A DNA stretch of 52,763 nucleotides, from positions 1 to 52,763 of the forward strand of contig JWIT01000025.1 of NCBI GenBank assembly GCA_000949895.1, given 5' to 3'. The position numbers were made by a program, and so were the translations under genes. Positions 51,204 through 52,763 of the stretch are shown here, piece after piece (the first letter of the stretch is position 1; every line of letters starts with the position of its first letter). This DNA comes from Agrobacterium arsenijevicii. GTDB lineage: Bacteria > Pseudomonadota > Alphaproteobacteria > Rhizobiales > Rhizobiaceae. The notes beneath the pieces are model-generated. The model was not told the DNA's origin. It saw only the letters and a list, made by a program, of their open reading frames with translations, and searched no databases.

Positions 51204-52687
51204 CGGGTCGCTGGTTTCGTAGCATTGCCGCGCAGTTTATTGGCCTCACGCTACTGGCGCTGATAATATCCCAGGCACTAACATTCGGAATATCTTGGGA
51301 TGAGCGTTCCAAGGCATTGAATGCTGCGATGAAAAGCGAGTTTTTTAGCCGCTCCTCTTCAATCACACAATTGATGGAGACCATTCCGGCAAACATGCGT
51401 GAACAGGCTTTGCTGGCGAGCGAGACACGTTACTCACGTTTCTGGCTGACTGACGGAGAGCCTGGACAGGAAATGACATGGCGGCGTCGGGCATCCATCG
51501 AGTTGTCGCGTCCTCTGGATAACTTTGTGGATCTGGCAAAGAAACATGGATCGCGGAACGCGACATCGACTCAGCTGGATCTGACACCAATCGGTCCAGC
51601 TCATGCCGGCGATATGTGGGGTCGTCCACGGCCAATTCTTTGGACCCTTCCGCAGCACGCTAAATTTATTTACCTGGGAGGTGGGACAGGGTACGGATTG
51701 GCTGTCCAGCTGAATGACGGACGCTGGTTGAATGCTGCAACCTACAAACCCCAAACAAACAGCTGGTGGACATCTACTTCTTTAACGTCTTTGGGCCTGA
51801 CAGCGCTCATTCTGTCCATCATCGGAGCACTGATCGCCAGTCGGCTTGCTAAGCCACTCAAGAATCTAGCGACATCCGCTGAAGCTCTCGGTCGTGGGGA
51901 AAATCTTCCGGCATTGCCAGAGAGCGGGCCTGATGAGATACGGCGTACGGCAGAGGCGTTCAACAGAATGCAAAGCAGGCTACACCGTTTTGTGGAAGAT
52001 AGAACGCGGATGCTTGCCGCCATAGGTCACGACTTGCGGACGCCGCTGACTTCACTTCGTTTACGCGCCGAATTCGTCCAAGACGCCAGTGTCAAAGAAA
52101 AGATGATTTCGACAATAGACGAAATGCAAAGTCTAACCGAAGCCGCAGTATCATTTGCGCGTGATGAGTCTGCTTCCGAGATCACGCGTGACATAGAGTT
52201 GGAAGCGCTCGTGGGGAGCATCTGCGACGATCATGCGGACATGGGACATCCTGTTCGGTTTATCGAGGGAGAGAAGCTTACGTACAGATGTCGACCTGAC
52301 AGCCTCAGACGCGCCATTCGTAACCTTGTGGAAAACGCCGTGCGCTATGGCACCGAGGCAAAGGTCTCGATACGCAAGACGGCATCCACAGTGGAGATCC
52401 TGATTGAAGATCGAGGACCCGGTATTCCCGAGGACATGGTAGAGCGTGCTTTTGAGCCATTCGTTCGAATGGAAGCATCCCGAAACAGGGAAACTGGTGG
52501 TATTGGACTTGGTCTGTCAATAGCCAGAGCAGCTGCGCGCCAGCATGGTGGTGACATATTACTGGCTACAACAAGCGATGGAATGCAGGCTGTCATCTCT
52601 CTTCCAAGAGAAGGCAGCGTGATCAGCTCAGAAAGCGCCAAGTGTTGGGTATGGGATGGCCCGCCCTTCCGAGAACATCGAGTATGA
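51200..52687 (+). CDS. EnvZ-like sensor histidine kinase
   Basis: A 495-aa membrane kinase. Transmembrane helices at about 11-31 and 194-214 flank a 160-residue periplasmic domain. A HAMP domain lies at about 215-267 (RLAKPLKNLATSAEALGRGE). The phospho-acceptor His277 is in AAIGHDLRTPLTSL; N-box NLVENAVRYG, G1 DRGPGIPED and G2 GIGLGLSIARA. GHDLRTPLT matches the EnvZ/RstB-type H-box. It is coupled to the preceding response regulator by the ATGA overlap. Confidence 0.94.
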   Translation: MTGRWFRSIAAQFIGLTLLALIISQALTFGISWDERSKALNAAMKSEFFSRSSSITQLMETIPANMREQALLASETRYSRFWLTDGEPGQEMTWRRRASIELSRPLDNFVDLAKKHGSRNATSTQLDLTPIGPAHAGDMWGRPRPILWTLPQHAKFIYLGGGTGYGLAVQLNDGRWLNAATYKPQTNSWWTSTSLTSLGLTALILSIIGALIASRLAKPLKNLATSAEALGRGENLPALPESGPDEIRRTAEAFNRMQSRLHRFVEDRTRMLAAIGHDLRTPLTSLRLRAEFVQDASVKEKMISTIDEMQSLTEAAVSFARDESASEITRDIELEALVGSICDDHADMGHPVRFIEGEKLTYRCRPDSLRRAIRNLVENAVRYGTEAKVSIRKTASTVEILIEDRGPGIPEDMVERAFEPFVRMEASRNRETGGIGLGLSIARAAARQHGGDILLATTSDGMQAVISLPREGSVISSESAKCWVWDGPPFREHRV

Positions 52688-52763
52688 TGTCTCGTCATTG
52701 AAGGAAGAGGAGCCAGATTCTGACGATTTCGATACTTGGCTGCGACATAGGAAAGAACAGCTG
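52656..52763 (+). CDS. start of an unrecognised acidic protein, cut by window end
   Basis: An ATG inside the 3' end of the kinase gene opens a frame that stays open to the last base (36 codons visible). The start is MARPSENIEYDVSSLKEEEP, followed by an acidic stretch (DSDDFDTWLRHRKE). The 32-base overlap with the kinase is unusual but plausible for a coupled third gene. No domain can be told from so little. Confidence 0.4.
   Translation, partial: MARPSENIEYDVSSLKEEEPDSDDFDTWLRHRKEQL

Noticed and set aside
1..52763. CRISPR arrays, tRNA or rRNA genes, intact transposases
   Set aside because: I looked for regularly spaced repeats, tRNA-like cloverleaf ends and DDE/tyrosine recombinase motifs and saw none that hold up.

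Overview
This is accessory DNA of an alphaproteobacterium, most likely a Rhizobiales replicon of the Rhizobium/Agrobacterium type. The best evidence is a complete Ti/Sym-plasmid style conjugative DNA-processing module under TraR/TraM quorum-sensing control. That module has traG-traD-traC on the minus strand and traA-traF-traB-traH on the plus strand, with oriT and a perfect tra box between them. No repABC, trb/virB or traI is visible, so this is only part of the plasmid.

Layout. (1) 1-5.3 kb is a plasmid-maintenance leader: a ProQ/FinO-type RNA-binding protein, an XRE regulator, an ArdC antirestriction protein, DUF736, HU, a WGR-domain protein and a small membrane protein. (2) 4.8-15.0 kb is the tra module, ending with traM and a convergent traR. 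A strongly folded tract lies between a second tra box and traM. (3) 15.2-22 kb holds a flavodoxin-cytochrome P450 operon, a TetR regulator, and an omega-aminotransferase/SDR operon followed by a decayed solute-binding gene. (4) 22-24.8 kb is mostly decay plus one unrecognised gene. (5) 24.8-33.7 kb is a coherent catabolic block: a TetR regulator, two PuuE-like polysaccharide-deacetylase homologues, an MFS transporter, an amidase with an AtzG-like (DUF4089) partner, and a polar-amino-acid-type ABC importer. (6) 34.2-44.3 kb holds a second paralogous TetR, ruined Gfo/Idh/MocA and GMC oxidoreductase genes, an ABC operon with a fused permease plus a VOC protein, an NADPH-type flavodoxin/ferredoxin reductase, and a quinone-oxidoreductase remnant. 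(7) 45-52.8 kb looks like resident envelope DNA: two two-component systems, a glycine-zipper lipoprotein, an EF-hand protein, a frameshifted exported protein and an Omp2b/RopA-type porin.

The most striking signal is regulatory. The flavodoxin-P450 operon, the reductase gene 26 kb away and the aminotransferase-SDR operon each carry a GG-N10-GC sigma-54 (-24/-12) promoter. In each case a palindromic TetR-type operator starts within about 7-11 bases after the -12 element, over the expected transcription start. Two of these operators are 22/23 identical, and a GCAA (TTGC) block lies at the same distance from both. This ties a P450, its flavodoxin and its reductase into one regulon with an amine/alcohol-processing operon, under sigma-54 activation and probable TetR repression. 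Two paralogous TetR genes in the window are the obvious candidates. The P450 also lacks the normal acid-alcohol pair in helix I: it reads SGAPN, with Asn where Thr is expected, as in cineole P450cin, which also uses a flavodoxin.
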